Shown here piece after piece: positions 8,300 to 17,074 of a stretch of 64,000 bases of DNA; within the stretch, counting starts at the first letter, position 1; the number at the start of each line of letters is the position of its first letter. Location: positions 310,001 to 374,000 of the forward strand of contig NZ_JAGSYI010000003.1 in assembly GCF_025685625.1 (NCBI RefSeq), written 5' to 3'. Both the position numbers and the translations under genes were made by a program. Under the pieces are notes generated by a model, which saw only the letters and a list, made by a program, of their open reading frames with translations, did not search any database and was not told where the DNA came from. The DNA comes from Acidicapsa acidisoli. Its GTDB lineage: Bacteria > Acidobacteriota > Terriglobia > Terriglobales > Acidobacteriaceae.

Positions 8300-10933
8300 A
8301 TGCCAGAGCAAATTGCGAAAATGAGTAATTGGGGCCCTTCTGTTGCGGATGGCATCTACCCCCAGCGCGATCCTCTGAAACATCAATTCGGGATGACAAC
8401 GCGATTGATTTTCCTATGTGCTGGGCTTTCCGCTGCTTCTCTGGTTGGATGTGGTGGCGGAAGCAAGGGTGACTTCACTCTGGAAGTCGCGCCTGCAACC
8501 ATCACCGTCGTTCCCGGCGGCCCAGCGCAGACATTTACGGTTGGAGCTTCACCGGTGAATGGCTTCAAAGGAAGTGTCGCTCTTACAGTGGGCTCTCTTC
8601 CCACAGGCGTCACGGCATCGCCGACTAGTTTAACCATTACTCCGGGCACTCTAATGCAGGTCAGCGTCACCGCGTCTTCCACGGCTGTGGCCGGTTCCGC
8701 CAGCATTGCCCTCTCTGGAACTTCCGGAACTCTCACGCACAGCGCCTCCTCCTCGCTGACGGTCGCGCCACTCCCGCCGCCGGTCGTCGCTGACTTCGCG
8801 CTCGAAGTCGCGCCGTCGACCATCACTCTTGTCCCAGGCGGCGCCGCGCAGACACTTACGGTTGGAGCTTCCCCGATAAATGGCTTCACTGGAAGCGTTG
8901 CTCTTGCAGTTGGCTCTCTTCCGGCAGGCGTGACGGCAACGCCGACGACTTCAACCATTACTCCCGGCATGTTGATGCTGGTCAGCGTGACCGCATCTTC
9001 CACGGCTGCGGTCGGCACCACCAACATTGCCCTGAATGGAACTTCGGGGGCTCTTTCACACAGCGGCTTCTCTACCCTGACCGTCACGCCTCCGCCGGCC
9101 CCTGTCACAACTGCTGCCTTGAGCACGGCGTCGTTTAGTTTTGGCAACAATCTGGTCAACAACAGCCTGACCCAAACTGTTGTTCTAGTCACGAATACCG
9201 GGTCGGATACTTTGATGATGAGTCCGACCCTATCCGGGGATCCAAGCTATTCGATTGTCTCCAGCCAATCGTGCGGTAGTCAGCTCGCCGCCGCTGCCAG
9301 TTGCGATGTCGTGGTGAAATACACGCCTACGACGCCGTCCGCCCCCAAAACGCAGGATGCCGTCTTGAATATGGGCTTTGGAGACGTACCGGCTGGGACT
9401 CCGCAAACTGTGGCGATTACAGGAATATCGGCAGCGCTGACCGCAGGTCAGGTAACGGCTACGAATAATCCGCAGGTCGCGCTTTACACAATGACCTTAC
9501 CTTTTCCGGGAAGCATGACGGTCAATTTCGGCACCACCACAGCCTACGGATTCACAACATGGTCGCAGTCCACTGACACGGCAGGCGGTAAGGTGAGCAT
9601 TCTCGTTGCGGGCATGAAGGCCGTCACCGCTTACCATATGCAGGCCGTTGTGACACTTTCAAACGGAGTGACGGCGAGCGATGCGGACCATTCCGTCACA
9701 ACCGGTGCTGTACCCGCGAATATGGTCATCAGTCTAACGGCGGGCGCCATGCCAGGAATGACACCACAACCGGGGCTCGAGATGTTGAACCCACTGAGCG
9801 GAACACCTACCGGAGTGATTGTGACCGATCTCTCCGGAAACGTGCTCTGGACTTACGCGAACCCTGGGAGCGGTGCGAATTTCATTGACGGCGTCAAGAT
9901 GCTTCCAGACGGGGATCTGCTGATGACGATCGGCGCGAGTTCGGGAGCTCCGCTCAGCGGCCCAATACCTGATGGAACCTTCCTGGAAATGCGCGAAGTT
10001 GACCTGGCCGGAAACACGGTCCGCGAAATCAGCATTGCCGATCTGAATGCAGAATTGGCCACTGCAACTTGCGCCGAATGCGGAGTGGTCATTGATACCT
10101 TTCACCACGATGTGGAACCGCTGCCCAATGGCCATTGGCTGGTGTTGGGCAACACAATCCGGCAGCTATCGAGTACCAGCAAGCCGCCGTTGACGAATGC
10201 AGCGCCACAATCCGTGTTAGGCGATGTGATTGTGGATCTGGATCAGAATCTCCAGCCTGTCTGGGTCTGGAACGAATTCAATCATCTTGACCCCAACCGG
10301 CACCCCTTGCAGTTTCCCGACTGGACACACACAAATGCCATCGTGTACTCACCGGACGACGGGAACATCCTGGTTTCGATGCGGCATCAAAACTGGGTAG
10401 TAAAAGTGGACTACGCGAACGGCACGGGTAAGGGCGATATCCTCTGGCATTTGGGCGAAGGCGGAGACTTTACTCTTCAAGGTGGAACAGATCCGACCGA
10501 TTGGGAATATGCTCAGCACGGTCCCGGATTTTTCAGCCCGAACACGAGCGGCGTTTTCTCGCTTGGATTGATGGACAATGGAGATGACCGCATCTTTCCA
10601 TCGACTGTCAAATGTGGCTCTGCGGGAGCCCCACCGTGTCTCTACACAACTATCCCTGTCTTTCAGATCGATGAGACCGCAAAAACGGCTAATCTGACCT
10701 TCCATCAGATACTTCCCTCTACCCTCTACAGCTTCTTTGGAGGCAACACGGATCAACTCCAGAATGGGAACGTCGAATACGACCTATGCGGTCTTGGAAC
10801 CCGTCACGGCTCCGATGTGTACGAAGTAACGCAAGAGAGCACTCCGCAGACGGTCTGGAGTATGCACGTCACCGGCACGAATCTGTACCGCGCCTTCCGC
10901 ATTCCGAGCTTCTACCCAGGAGTGCAATGGTAA
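8300..10933 (+). CDS. Secreted arylsulfotransferase-like (ASST) lipoprotein with Ig-like repeats
   Basis: 877 residues from the ATG at 8300, which has a good AAGGAGAG site. A lipoprotein signal (LIFLCAGLSAASLVGC) begins only at the in-frame ATG at 8393, so one of the two features decides the true start. Two near-identical domains follow (about 58-160 and 166-268, each starting DFxLEVAP), then an ASH-like beta domain (TASFSFGNNLVN, about 271-379). The C-terminal 385 residues match arylsulfotransferase: GVIVTDLSGNVLWTY, FHHDVEPLPNGHWLV, DWTHTNAIVY, ILVSMRHQNWVVKVD and GTRHGSDVYEV, with histidines expected for sulfate transfer between phenols. The substrate is unknown. Confidence 0.82.
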   Translation: MPEQIAKMSNWGPSVADGIYPQRDPLKHQFGMTTRLIFLCAGLSAASLVGCGGGSKGDFTLEVAPATITVVPGGPAQTFTVGASPVNGFKGSVALTVGSLPTGVTASPTSLTITPGTLMQVSVTASSTAVAGSASIALSGTSGTLTHSASSSLTVAPLPPPVVADFALEVAPSTITLVPGGAAQTLTVGASPINGFTGSVALAVGSLPAGVTATPTTSTITPGMLMLVSVTASSTAAVGTTNIALNGTSGALSHSGFSTLTVTPPPAPVTTAALSTASFSFGNNLVNNSLTQTVVLVTNTGSDTLMMSPTLSGDPSYSIVSSQSCGSQLAAAASCDVVVKYTPTTPSAPKTQDAVLNMGFGDVPAGTPQTVAITGISAALTAGQVTATNNPQVALYTMTLPFPGSMTVNFGTTTAYGFTTWSQSTDTAGGKVSILVAGMKAVTAYHMQAVVTLSNGVTASDADHSVTTGAVPANMVISLTAGAMPGMTPQPGLEMLNPLSGTPTGVIVTDLSGNVLWTYANPGSGANFIDGVKMLPDGDLLMTIGASSGAPLSGPIPDGTFLEMREVDLAGNTVREISIADLNAELATATCAECGVVIDTFHHDVEPLPNGHWLVLGNTIRQLSSTSKPPLTNAAPQSVLGDVIVDLDQNLQPVWVWNEFNHLDPNRHPLQFPDWTHTNAIVYSPDDGNILVSMRHQNWVVKVDYANGTGKGDILWHLGEGGDFTLQGGTDPTDWEYAQHGPGFFSPNTSGVFSLGLMDNGDDRIFPSTVKCGSAGAPPCLYTTIPVFQIDETAKTANLTFHQILPSTLYSFFGGNTDQLQNGNVEYDLCGLGTRHGSDVYEVTQESTPQTVWSMHVTGTNLYRAFRIPSFYPGVQW

Positions 10934-10977
10934 CGCGCCCCCAAGGCGAATGAGCCAAAGTCGAAAGTCGCATGATT

Positions 10978-11004
10978 GGAAGTCGCTGTTCGTTGGCGAC
11001 TTCC
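10978..11004. terminator. Candidate bidirectional terminator hairpin
   Basis: GGAAGTCGC and GCGACTTCC form a perfect 9-bp stem around a 9-base loop. It lies between the ends of two convergent genes (10933 and 11049). There is no strong T-run, so the terminator role is inferred from position. Confidence 0.4.
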
Positions 11005-11048
11005 GACCAGTATTGTTGCGATAGCCGTTCGCGTGGAGCCTGGGCAAG

Positions 11049-11798
11049 TTAAGGATTGGTTGCGGGGGCGAGGTCGATCTTGTAGCCGGAGTAGTCGATG
11101 GTGAGGAGGGTGTCGCCGAAAAGGCGGCTGTGGGAGCGGGCTTCGGCGTGGGTGGCCATGGAGAAGCCGTCGATTTTGATGTAGTCGCGGGAGACTTTGG
11201 TTTCGCCGGCGAAGAAGGACGGGCTTTGGGATGGGGTGCCTTCAATATGTACGAGGGTGAAGTCGGAGGCGTCGATGAAGGCTTTGCCGATGAAAAGATG
11301 CGGGCTTTTGTGGTGCGGATGCAGGTCGACGATGATGCACTGACGGCCGTTCTTTTCGACGGTGCCGGGCTCGGGAGTGAGGTCGTAGTTGTGGGAGGTG
11401 ATGAGGGCTGCTTCGCGATTGGCGGGGATATTGATTTCTTTTTCGCTGGCGAGGACGTGGTCGATGATGGCGCTGCGCATGAAGGCGGAGCCGCTCTGGG
11501 CGACGGCGGTGTATTGCTTGCCTGTGGAGCGGTCGTAGACGGTTTGGATGGTTTCCTGGGCGGAGGGCTCGGGCGCTCCGTTGCGGTAGAGAGCGTACTG
11601 TTCGCGGACGGTGTAGCCAGTGACAGCGTTGTAGCGCTGGTAGACGGCGGCGTCGATGCGCTGGATGATTTGCTGGTCTGTAGGGCGGTCTGTTTGCGGT
11701 GGAGGCTGGAATGCGTGGGCATTCGCTGCGACGACGGCCAGGGCGGCGAGGATGGCGATACTGGCGAAGGGACGGATTCTATTTGGCACTTTTTTCAC
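11049..11798 (-). CDS. Secreted protein of unknown function, possibly LolA/B-like fold
   Basis: The 249-residue protein starts with a clear signal peptide (KVPNRIRPFASIAILAALAVVAANAHA, cleavage after AHA near residue 29). The mature part is rich in beta-strand patterns typical of outer-membrane lipoprotein-sorting folds: VTGYTVREQYALY, KQYTAVAQSG, RQCIIVDLHPHHK, KAFIDASDFTLVHIEG, FSMATHAEARSHSRLFGDTLLTIDYSGY. No catalytic motif is seen. It lies 33 bases downstream of the phospholipase-like gene on the same strand and may be co-transcribed with it. The LolA/B likeness is a judgement from the strand pattern, not a proven relation. Confidence 0.7.
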   Translation of the reverse strand: MKKVPNRIRPFASIAILAALAVVAANAHAFQPPPQTDRPTDQQIIQRIDAAVYQRYNAVTGYTVREQYALYRNGAPEPSAQETIQTVYDRSTGKQYTAVAQSGSAFMRSAIIDHVLASEKEINIPANREAALITSHNYDLTPEPGTVEKNGRQCIIVDLHPHHKSPHLFIGKAFIDASDFTLVHIEGTPSQSPSFFAGETKVSRDYIKIDGFSMATHAEARSHSRLFGDTLLTIDYSGYKIDLAPATNP

Positions 11799-11831
11799 TT
11801 GGGTTTGGACGATGCAATGCTGGAATTCGAT

Positions 11832-13148
11832 TCAATGGGATGTGACTGAGGAAGTCTGAAATGCCTGGAGCTGGGCTAGATTACTACGCGTTTTTGACCA
11901 CTTGGCGGGATTTTTGGCGGCGAATGCGGGCGGTTGCGGATCTTTGTAGAAAGCCAGGATGTTGGTCTGGAGATCGGGCGTGAGATTGGCGAAGTGATTG
12001 CCTGCGAGTTTATTGAGGAGATCGGCGTAGGTGGCATCGGTTAGAGCGTATTCGCCGGCTTTGGTTTCTTTGCCAGTGTCGAAGTCTTTGTTCTCCAGAT
12101 TCAGAGCGTTGGTCTGGATTGCGGTCAGGTCGTCGCCATATTGCGTGGCTGAGTTATTGACGCTTTGCATATAGAGATTTTCGGTGGATGGGGTGGGCAT
12201 TTTGAAATCGAGTGTCTTTAATGGACCGATTTTAGGAAGTATAGAAATGATAAAGGCCAGGAGGCGGTCGCCGAAGTTGGGGCGTTGGTAGGTTCTGCCC
12301 CATTCGCGGCGGTATTGGCTTACTTTGAGGTGATAGAGAAAGCGTTTGCGGGTCATGGTCGGATCTTCTTTGACTATTTCGTCTTTTTTCATGGCCAGGG
12401 CCACGCGGGTCATCTGCGGGATGAGGCGGCTGACGGAGTAGCGGAAGCTGCCGACCGCCATGTCGAAATTGGGGAAGATTGTCTCCAGGGGCAGGCCGTA
12501 GGTGGCGAGCACGGTCTTTTCGAGGAGGGGCTTTGAGACTTCGAACCCGATGAAGTCGTGAAAGGCCTGGGAGGTGAAGCGGTCTTTGGCGACCTGGACG
12601 ACGTCGAACCCGAATTCGGTGCGGATGTGGGCGCTGTGGTTGTCTTCGTAGGTGACGATGTCGCCGTATTTGGCGCGGAGCTTGGGAAAGTAGTCTGCGA
12701 CTGCTTTGTTGACGGCGGGATGGCCGGCGATGTCGGAAGCGTAGTGAGCGAGGGACCCGAGGGCGAAGGCGTACTGGTTGATGTCGCCTGATTTCTCGGC
12801 CTCAGAGAGCATGTTGCTGACGAAGTCGCCGCTGCGGACGTAGTGGGTGAGATCGCTGAAGAAGTGGTTGCCGAAGGGATAGTAGCCGATGTCCTGAATG
12901 AGGCAGCCGCCATAGGCATAGGCATGAGCCTGGCGCATCTGGTCGTCCGTGGTGCCGGGATAGCGGGCGAGAAGAATTGGGCGGATCTGGGATTTCCAGA
13001 GGAGATCGACGATTTGCTCGTGGGTCAGGACAGAGTAGGCCGGAGCATTCTGGCTTGCCGTGAAGAAGCACAGGATAACCAGGATGCGCACCAGTCTCCG
13101 AGGGAGTTTCTCAGTAAACTGACGGGTCGACCTGGGAAATGGAAGCAC
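11832..13148 (-). CDS. Zinc-dependent phospholipase C-like secreted protein
   Basis: 438 residues with an N-terminal hydrophobic leader (RLVRILVILCFFTASQNAPA). The mature protein begins YSVLTHEQIVDLLW, the signature of the zinc-dependent phospholipase C / S1-P1-type fold, in which early His residues bind zinc. The other expected elements are GGCLIQDIGYYPFG, HYVRSGDFV, ALGSLAHYASDIAGHPAVN (His and Asp ligands) and EDNHSAHIRTEFGFDV. In known enzymes the fold hydrolyses phospholipid head groups outside the cell; here the substrate is inferred. The gene is divergent from serB, with a 127-base gap holding both promoters. Confidence 0.8.
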   Translation of the reverse strand: MLPFPRSTRQFTEKLPRRLVRILVILCFFTASQNAPAYSVLTHEQIVDLLWKSQIRPILLARYPGTTDDQMRQAHAYAYGGCLIQDIGYYPFGNHFFSDLTHYVRSGDFVSNMLSEAEKSGDINQYAFALGSLAHYASDIAGHPAVNKAVADYFPKLRAKYGDIVTYEDNHSAHIRTEFGFDVVQVAKDRFTSQAFHDFIGFEVSKPLLEKTVLATYGLPLETIFPNFDMAVGSFRYSVSRLIPQMTRVALAMKKDEIVKEDPTMTRKRFLYHLKVSQYRREWGRTYQRPNFGDRLLAFIISILPKIGPLKTLDFKMPTPSTENLYMQSVNNSATQYGDDLTAIQTNALNLENKDFDTGKETKAGEYALTDATYADLLNKLAGNHFANLTPDLQTNILAFYKDPQPPAFAAKNPAKWSKTRSNLAQLQAFQTSSVTSH

Positions 13149-13275
13149 CGTAAAAGCATACAGTTTGCGAGAGGCCGGGGTCGTACCAGTTTGCTCATCC
13201 GAGTCTATTTAGACTACTTAGCGACTCGTTCAGGACTGGTTGGCTGCGCTGATAGGCTGGTTTGGATAGGAGTGG

Positions 13276-14241
13276 ATGAAGGAGACGATGCAGGAATTCG
13301 AGAATGACTGGGTAATTACGGTAATCGGCCGCACCGATGTGGAGCACGCGCTGGGGCCGGTAGTGGACGTTGTGAAGGAGCAGGGGCTGGAACTGGACCG
13401 GATCGAAGCACTATCGAGTGTGATGCCGGGCGGACGGATTGAGACCGTTGAAGGCGAACCGGGATACGCGTGCGCGGAAATCTGGGCCTGCGGGACTGTC
13501 GCGAATGACGCCGGCATGAGGGCCGAGCTTATGGCGCTCGCGGACCAGTTGGCCGTAGATATCGCGTTTCAGCGTGTGAGCGAGTATCGCCAGGAGCGGC
13601 GGCTGTTTGTTTTCGATATGGACTCAACGCTGATTCAGGGGGAGACGATCGACGAGCTGGCCAAGATGGCTGGCGTAGGTGATCAGGTGGTCGCGATTAC
13701 AGCTTCGGCGATGCGAGGGGAGATCCAGTTTCAGGAGAGCTTTCGGCGGCGCGTGGGACTGCTGAAGGGATTGCCGGAGGCGCGGGTGCTTGAGGTCGTG
13801 GATCGCATTCCGCTGATGGAGGGTGCGGAGCGGCTGTTTCGGGCGCTTAGGGCGCGCGGGGCGAAGACGGCGATTCTTTCTGGCGGATTTACTTTCTTTG
13901 GCGCGGTTTTGCAGGAGAAGCTGGGGGTGGATTTCGTCCATGCCAACGAGTTGGATGTGCGGGATGGAATTGTGACCGGCGAGGTGCGTGGGCGGATTGT
14001 GGATGGGGCTTATAAGGCTGAGCTGCTGGTTGAGATTGCGCGACGCGAGGGAATTCCGCTGGAGCAGGTGGTGGCGGTTGGGGACGGGGCGAATGATCTG
14101 CCAATGCTAGGGCTTGCCGGGATGGGGGTTGCGTTCCATGCCAAGCCGGTGGTGCGGGCGAGTGCGAGGTTTTCGATGACGCATGTTGGGTTGGATGGGT
14201 TGTTGTATCTGCTGGGCGTGCCGGATCGGGGGTGGGCGTGA
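13276..14241 (+). CDS. serB: Phosphoserine phosphatase with N-terminal ACT-like domain
   Basis: 321 residues. It removes phosphate from L-phosphoserine, the last step of serine synthesis. The first 90 residues resemble an ACT regulatory domain (WVITVIGRTDVEHALGPVVDVV), as in long-form SerB. The haloacid-dehalogenase core follows: FDMDSTLIQGETIDELA with nucleophile Asp near residue 114, AILSGGFTFFG, and VAVGDGANDLPML, which binds magnesium. All catalytic elements are intact. The gene stands alone, convergent with the hypothetical gene at 14273, with a gap of about 30 bases. Confidence 0.95.
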   Translation: MKETMQEFENDWVITVIGRTDVEHALGPVVDVVKEQGLELDRIEALSSVMPGGRIETVEGEPGYACAEIWACGTVANDAGMRAELMALADQLAVDIAFQRVSEYRQERRLFVFDMDSTLIQGETIDELAKMAGVGDQVVAITASAMRGEIQFQESFRRRVGLLKGLPEARVLEVVDRIPLMEGAERLFRALRARGAKTAILSGGFTFFGAVLQEKLGVDFVHANELDVRDGIVTGEVRGRIVDGAYKAELLVEIARREGIPLEQVVAVGDGANDLPMLGLAGMGVAFHAKPVVRASARFSMTHVGLDGLLYLLGVPDRGWA

Positions 14242-14272
14242 GGCGGGGACCCAACCGGGGCGTTGAGGTTGC

Positions 14273-14683
14273 CTAACCGCCAAACCGTTTCACGACGTGG
14301 TCGCGGTAAGCGCGCCATTTACCGAAGCTCTCGATCGCCCGGGGGCCGGAAACGAAAAAATCGCTCGATTGTAAATCCGCAGCGCGGAGCTCCAGATGTT
14401 GCAGAATGGCGGCGACTACGCATACCGCGGCATCGCCGCCGCGAACATGGAAAACGAAGCTTTTGCAGTCTTCTTCGGAACTCATATTGACCTCGATCGA
14501 CCAGCCCTCGCCTATGATAATTCCCCACGCAGGGTTGGTGAAGTCCGCAGTTGGTGCGACATCTTTGATCTTTTCGATGATCAGGGAACGTTTGCCTAAC
14601 GAGGCAGGCTTAAAGTCCGGCGGAATTTCCTCAAGACGCTTTACATCGGCTGGAAAATCCTGGACGAATATGTCCCAACTCAT
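14273..14683 (-). CDS. Conserved hypothetical protein (MSWDIFVQDFP family)
   Basis: The start at 14683 is chosen because GAGGAG lies nine bases upstream and the protein then begins MSWDIFVQDFPADVKRLEEIPPDF; the longer frame adds 18 unlikely residues. At 136 residues it has a mixed alpha/beta pattern: SLIIEKIKDVAP, ADFTNPAWGIIIGEGWSIEVNM, CKSFVFHVRGGDAAVCVVAAILQHL and a final SFGKWRAYRDHVVKRFGG. Proteins with this MSWDI start and GGDAA block occur as lone hypotheticals in many bacteria, sometimes in polymorphic-toxin immunity contexts. No such context is visible here. Confidence 0.7.
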   Translation of the reverse strand: MSWDIFVQDFPADVKRLEEIPPDFKPASLGKRSLIIEKIKDVAPTADFTNPAWGIIIGEGWSIEVNMSSEEDCKSFVFHVRGGDAAVCVVAAILQHLELRAADLQSSDFFVSGPRAIESFGKWRAYRDHVVKRFGG

Positions 14684-14769
14684 ATGGCGTTGCTCCTCAG
14701 GCAAACTCTTTCGTTCGATGTTCACCGCAGCCCTCAATGACGACGTTGAGTTCGCGGGCCGAGTGGGGG

Positions 14770-15078
14770 CTAGCCGCGATGGGCGAACATATATTCGCGG
14801 AGGGCGGCATTGATGCGGCTCTGGTAGCGTTTGCCGGTGCTCTTGAAGAAAGCAAGGATATCGGCGTCGAGGCGCAGGGTGATCTGCTGCTTGTTCTCTT
14901 CGGGAATTAGCTCAGAGACTCGACGCCACGCGGTGTTGTTGCTTTGATCGGGGATGTCGCTTAAGTCGATATTTTCATCGCTTAGATCACGCAACGCCTG
15001 GAGCTGCTCCGGCGTCATCGTCGGCGGATTCCTGGGATCGAGTTTAAACTTGACCAGACCAGTACCGGATGTACTCAT
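14770..15078 (-). CDS. brnA: BrnA-type antitoxin
   Basis: 102 residues from the ATG at 15078, the start that gives the family's usual length. The C-terminal half is the BrnA ribbon-helix-helix: KQQITLRLDADILAFFKSTGKRYQSRINAALREYMFAHRG. The N-terminal half is acidic and proline-rich. BrnA binds the BrnT toxin and represses the operon. It follows brnT and overlaps it by 35 bases, the normal gene order. The DNA-binding strand (QITLRLD) and the KGRYQSRIN-type turn are intact, so it should be functional. Confidence 0.88.
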   Translation of the reverse strand: MSTSGTGLVKFKLDPRNPPTMTPEQLQALRDLSDENIDLSDIPDQSNNTAWRRVSELIPEENKQQITLRLDADILAFFKSTGKRYQSRINAALREYMFAHRG

Positions 15079-15319
15079 TGCGAATTCCCTTCCTTGCTGA
15101 AATGATCCGAATGCTTTCATCGCGCAGGGTGAAGATGACCACCAGAACAAACTGCTCGACTCTGCCGGTTACTATCCATCTTTCCTCGTCGACGTAATTC
15201 TGATCCAGTTCCTCAATTCGGTCAGGATCAAGAAACACGGCAGTGGCGAATTCAAAGGTCACGCCGTGCTTGCGCAGGTTTGCTTCGGCCTTTGCCGGGT
15301 CCCACTCGAAATCTATCAT
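15044..15319 (-). CDS. brnT: BrnT-type ribonuclease toxin
   Basis: 91 residues, the standard BrnT length. BrnT is a RelE-fold RNase that stops translation in stress. The signature is complete: FEWDPAKAEANLRKHGVTFEFATAVFLDP, then RWIVTGRVEQFVLVVIFTLRDESIRIISARKGIRNEYIRYW, matching WDxxKxxxNxxKHGVxF and the IRIISARxAxxxExxxY end with the catalytic basic and aromatic residues. It precedes and overlaps brnA. The repeated TATTTGTAG-type sequence just upstream may be the operator. Confidence 0.9.
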   Translation of the reverse strand: MIDFEWDPAKAEANLRKHGVTFEFATAVFLDPDRIEELDQNYVDEERWIVTGRVEQFVLVVIFTLRDESIRIISARKGIRNEYIRYWSGQV

Positions 15320-15330
15320 TTGATCGTACG

Positions 15331-15352
15331 CTATTTGTAGCTATTTTTGTAG
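15331..15352. promoter_or_regulatory. Direct repeat upstream of brnT, operator candidate
   Basis: CTATTTGTAG and CTATTTTTGTAG lie in tandem at 15331-15340 and 15341-15352, immediately upstream of brnT. BrnTA operons are autorepressed, so a repeated site here is a reasonable operator. No direct proof. Confidence 0.35.
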
Positions 15353-15365
15353 TGACATTCGCAAT

Positions 15366-16391
15366 TTATTTGCTGTGTCGTTTCTGGTGCCAGATCCAGG
15401 CGGTGCGGATGATTTCGTCGATTTGGGGGTAATTGGGCTTCCAGCCCAGTTCGGCGATGGCTTTTTCGCTGCTGGCGATGAGGAATGCCGGGTCACCGGG
15501 GCGTCGGGGGCAGAGTTCGACGGGGATGGGGTGGCCCGTGGCGCGGCGGACGGAGTCGATGACCTCTTTTACGGTGAAACCGGCTCCGTTGCCGAGGTTG
15601 TAGATGAGTCGGTGCTCAGCGGCGCGATCGGATTCTAAGGCTTCGAGGGCTAGCAGATGGGCGTCGGCCAGGTCGCCGACGTGGATATAGTCGCGGACGC
15701 AGGTGCCGTCGTGGGTGGGGTAGTCGTCGCCGAAGATCTTGATAGAAGAGCGGCGGCCGAGGGCTACGTCGAGGACGAGCGGGATCAGATGCGACTCGGG
15801 CTCGTGGGCTTCTCCGCTGACGATGTTGCCGGTTCCCTTCCCGCCGACTTCAGGAGCGCCGGCGACGTTAAAGTAGCGCAGCGAGGCGGAGCGCAGTCCG
15901 TGGATGCGATGGAACCAGCCGAGCATGTGTTCGACAAGGAGCTTGGATTCGCCATAGGTGTTGGTAGGGCGAAGGGCGGCGGCTTCCGGGATGGGAACAG
16001 CTTCCGGTTCGCCGTAAACGGCGGCTGTGGAACTGAAAACAATGCGTTTAGGTCCAGCGGCGAGAATGGATTCGAGCAAAGCCAGCGTCGAGGCAGTGTT
16101 GTTACGGAAGTAAACTTCGGGGTATTTCATCGACTCGCCTGCTTCGATGAGCGCGGCGAAATGGAGCACGCCGTCAAAGGGAACGTTTTCAGCGGTTGCC
16201 TGGCGAAAGAGGCCCTCGATGCGAGGGCGATCGGCGATGTCGGCTTCAACGAACTCGACGCCTGCGGGAACCTGTTGGCGACGGGCGTGGCAGAGATTAT
16301 CGACGACCACGACCTGATGTCCACGCGCCACTAATAGAGCCGAAACGGTTCCACCCACGTATCCGGCACCGCCGGTGACCATAATCTTCAT
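15366..16391 (-). CDS. galE: UDP-glucose 4-epimerase
   Basis: 341 residues from the ATG at 16391 (MKIMVTGGAGYVGG). It interconverts UDP-glucose and UDP-galactose for surface polysaccharide and galactose use. The NAD-binding TGGAGYVG loop, DNLCHARR, HFAALIEAGES, SSTAAVYGEPE and the catalytic NTYGESK (Tyr and Lys three apart) are all present, as are LRYFNVAGA, CVRDYIHVGDLADAHLLAL and NLGNGAGFTV. The first 35 codons of the longer frame are not family-like. It is last before a 680-base gap and is preceded on the same strand by nothing close, so it has its own promoter. Confidence 0.93.
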   Translation of the reverse strand: MKIMVTGGAGYVGGTVSALLVARGHQVVVVDNLCHARRQQVPAGVEFVEADIADRPRIEGLFRQATAENVPFDGVLHFAALIEAGESMKYPEVYFRNNTASTLALLESILAAGPKRIVFSSTAAVYGEPEAVPIPEAAALRPTNTYGESKLLVEHMLGWFHRIHGLRSASLRYFNVAGAPEVGGKGTGNIVSGEAHEPESHLIPLVLDVALGRRSSIKIFGDDYPTHDGTCVRDYIHVGDLADAHLLALEALESDRAAEHRLIYNLGNGAGFTVKEVIDSVRRATGHPIPVELCPRRPGDPAFLIASSEKAIAELGWKPNYPQIDEIIRTAWIWHQKRHSK

Positions 16392-17074
16392 AAAATATTT
16401 GCCCCTTTGTGCCGCCGTTTGCTGTAAGTTTAATCTATTGCACAGGCTGAACAGGTGGGCGGAAGATGCGAAACCATGTTCGTAGACTGTCTTCAAGACG
16501 GCACGCCTAATCTAGATTGATCTGAACTATTGTGGCGAGGGGAATGCAGGAAGTGACAATAAGTTGTTGATTTGTCTGCACAAACGGCTCCAGTCTCGGA
16601 TGAGCCAAGTTGACTCGTTTTTCTTTAGCAACCGAGGCCTGCCTCAACTTGAGAGGCTTGTGCCGCGAACGAATCAAATTGCCATGCGTCTGAAGTTGTA
16701 GTGATTCGTGCAACTCTTGGCGAATTTCTTATGGAAAGAAGTGTGACAATTGCAGGCAGGACCACTCGCTTTGCTGCACGGATCCGCCTCCCCTACAGGG
16801 TATCCGTATCGGCCAATGCAACTCAGCCCGACTTTTGGGCAGGAGCAAGGGAGATTTGCTGAAAACTTCAGACAAGGGGTCATCATTTTCCGCTTCGGTG
16901 ACGAAGATACGTTTACGGGGTTCTTTTTATCACTCCACAAGCGCAAACCTGTCGCCGACGGCTCAGTTTTGGGAAGTGACACCGTCTACAATGGTGTTTT
17001 TGAATTCAGCAATCTTGCTTCTGGAATAGTCGGTTAAACCGTGGTCAAGAATACCGCGATCGAGGACTGAGGAC
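16392..17074. other. 683-base gap between galE and the TonB gene, no supported gene
   Basis: Short frames on both strands here have poor composition and no recognisable family. The gap must hold the galE promoter (minus) and the promoter of the TonB gene (plus; GAGG at 17067-17070 precedes its ATG). A small RNA could be present, but I cannot identify one by eye. Confidence 0.5.

Noticed and set aside
7990-8355. Minus-strand open frame upstream of acs
   Set aside because: No recognisable family, no ribosome binding site, and it overlaps the 5' end of the arylsulfotransferase-like gene.
16507-17037. Several 65-100 residue open frames between galE and the TonB gene
   Set aside because: They overlap each other on both strands, have odd composition and no fold features.
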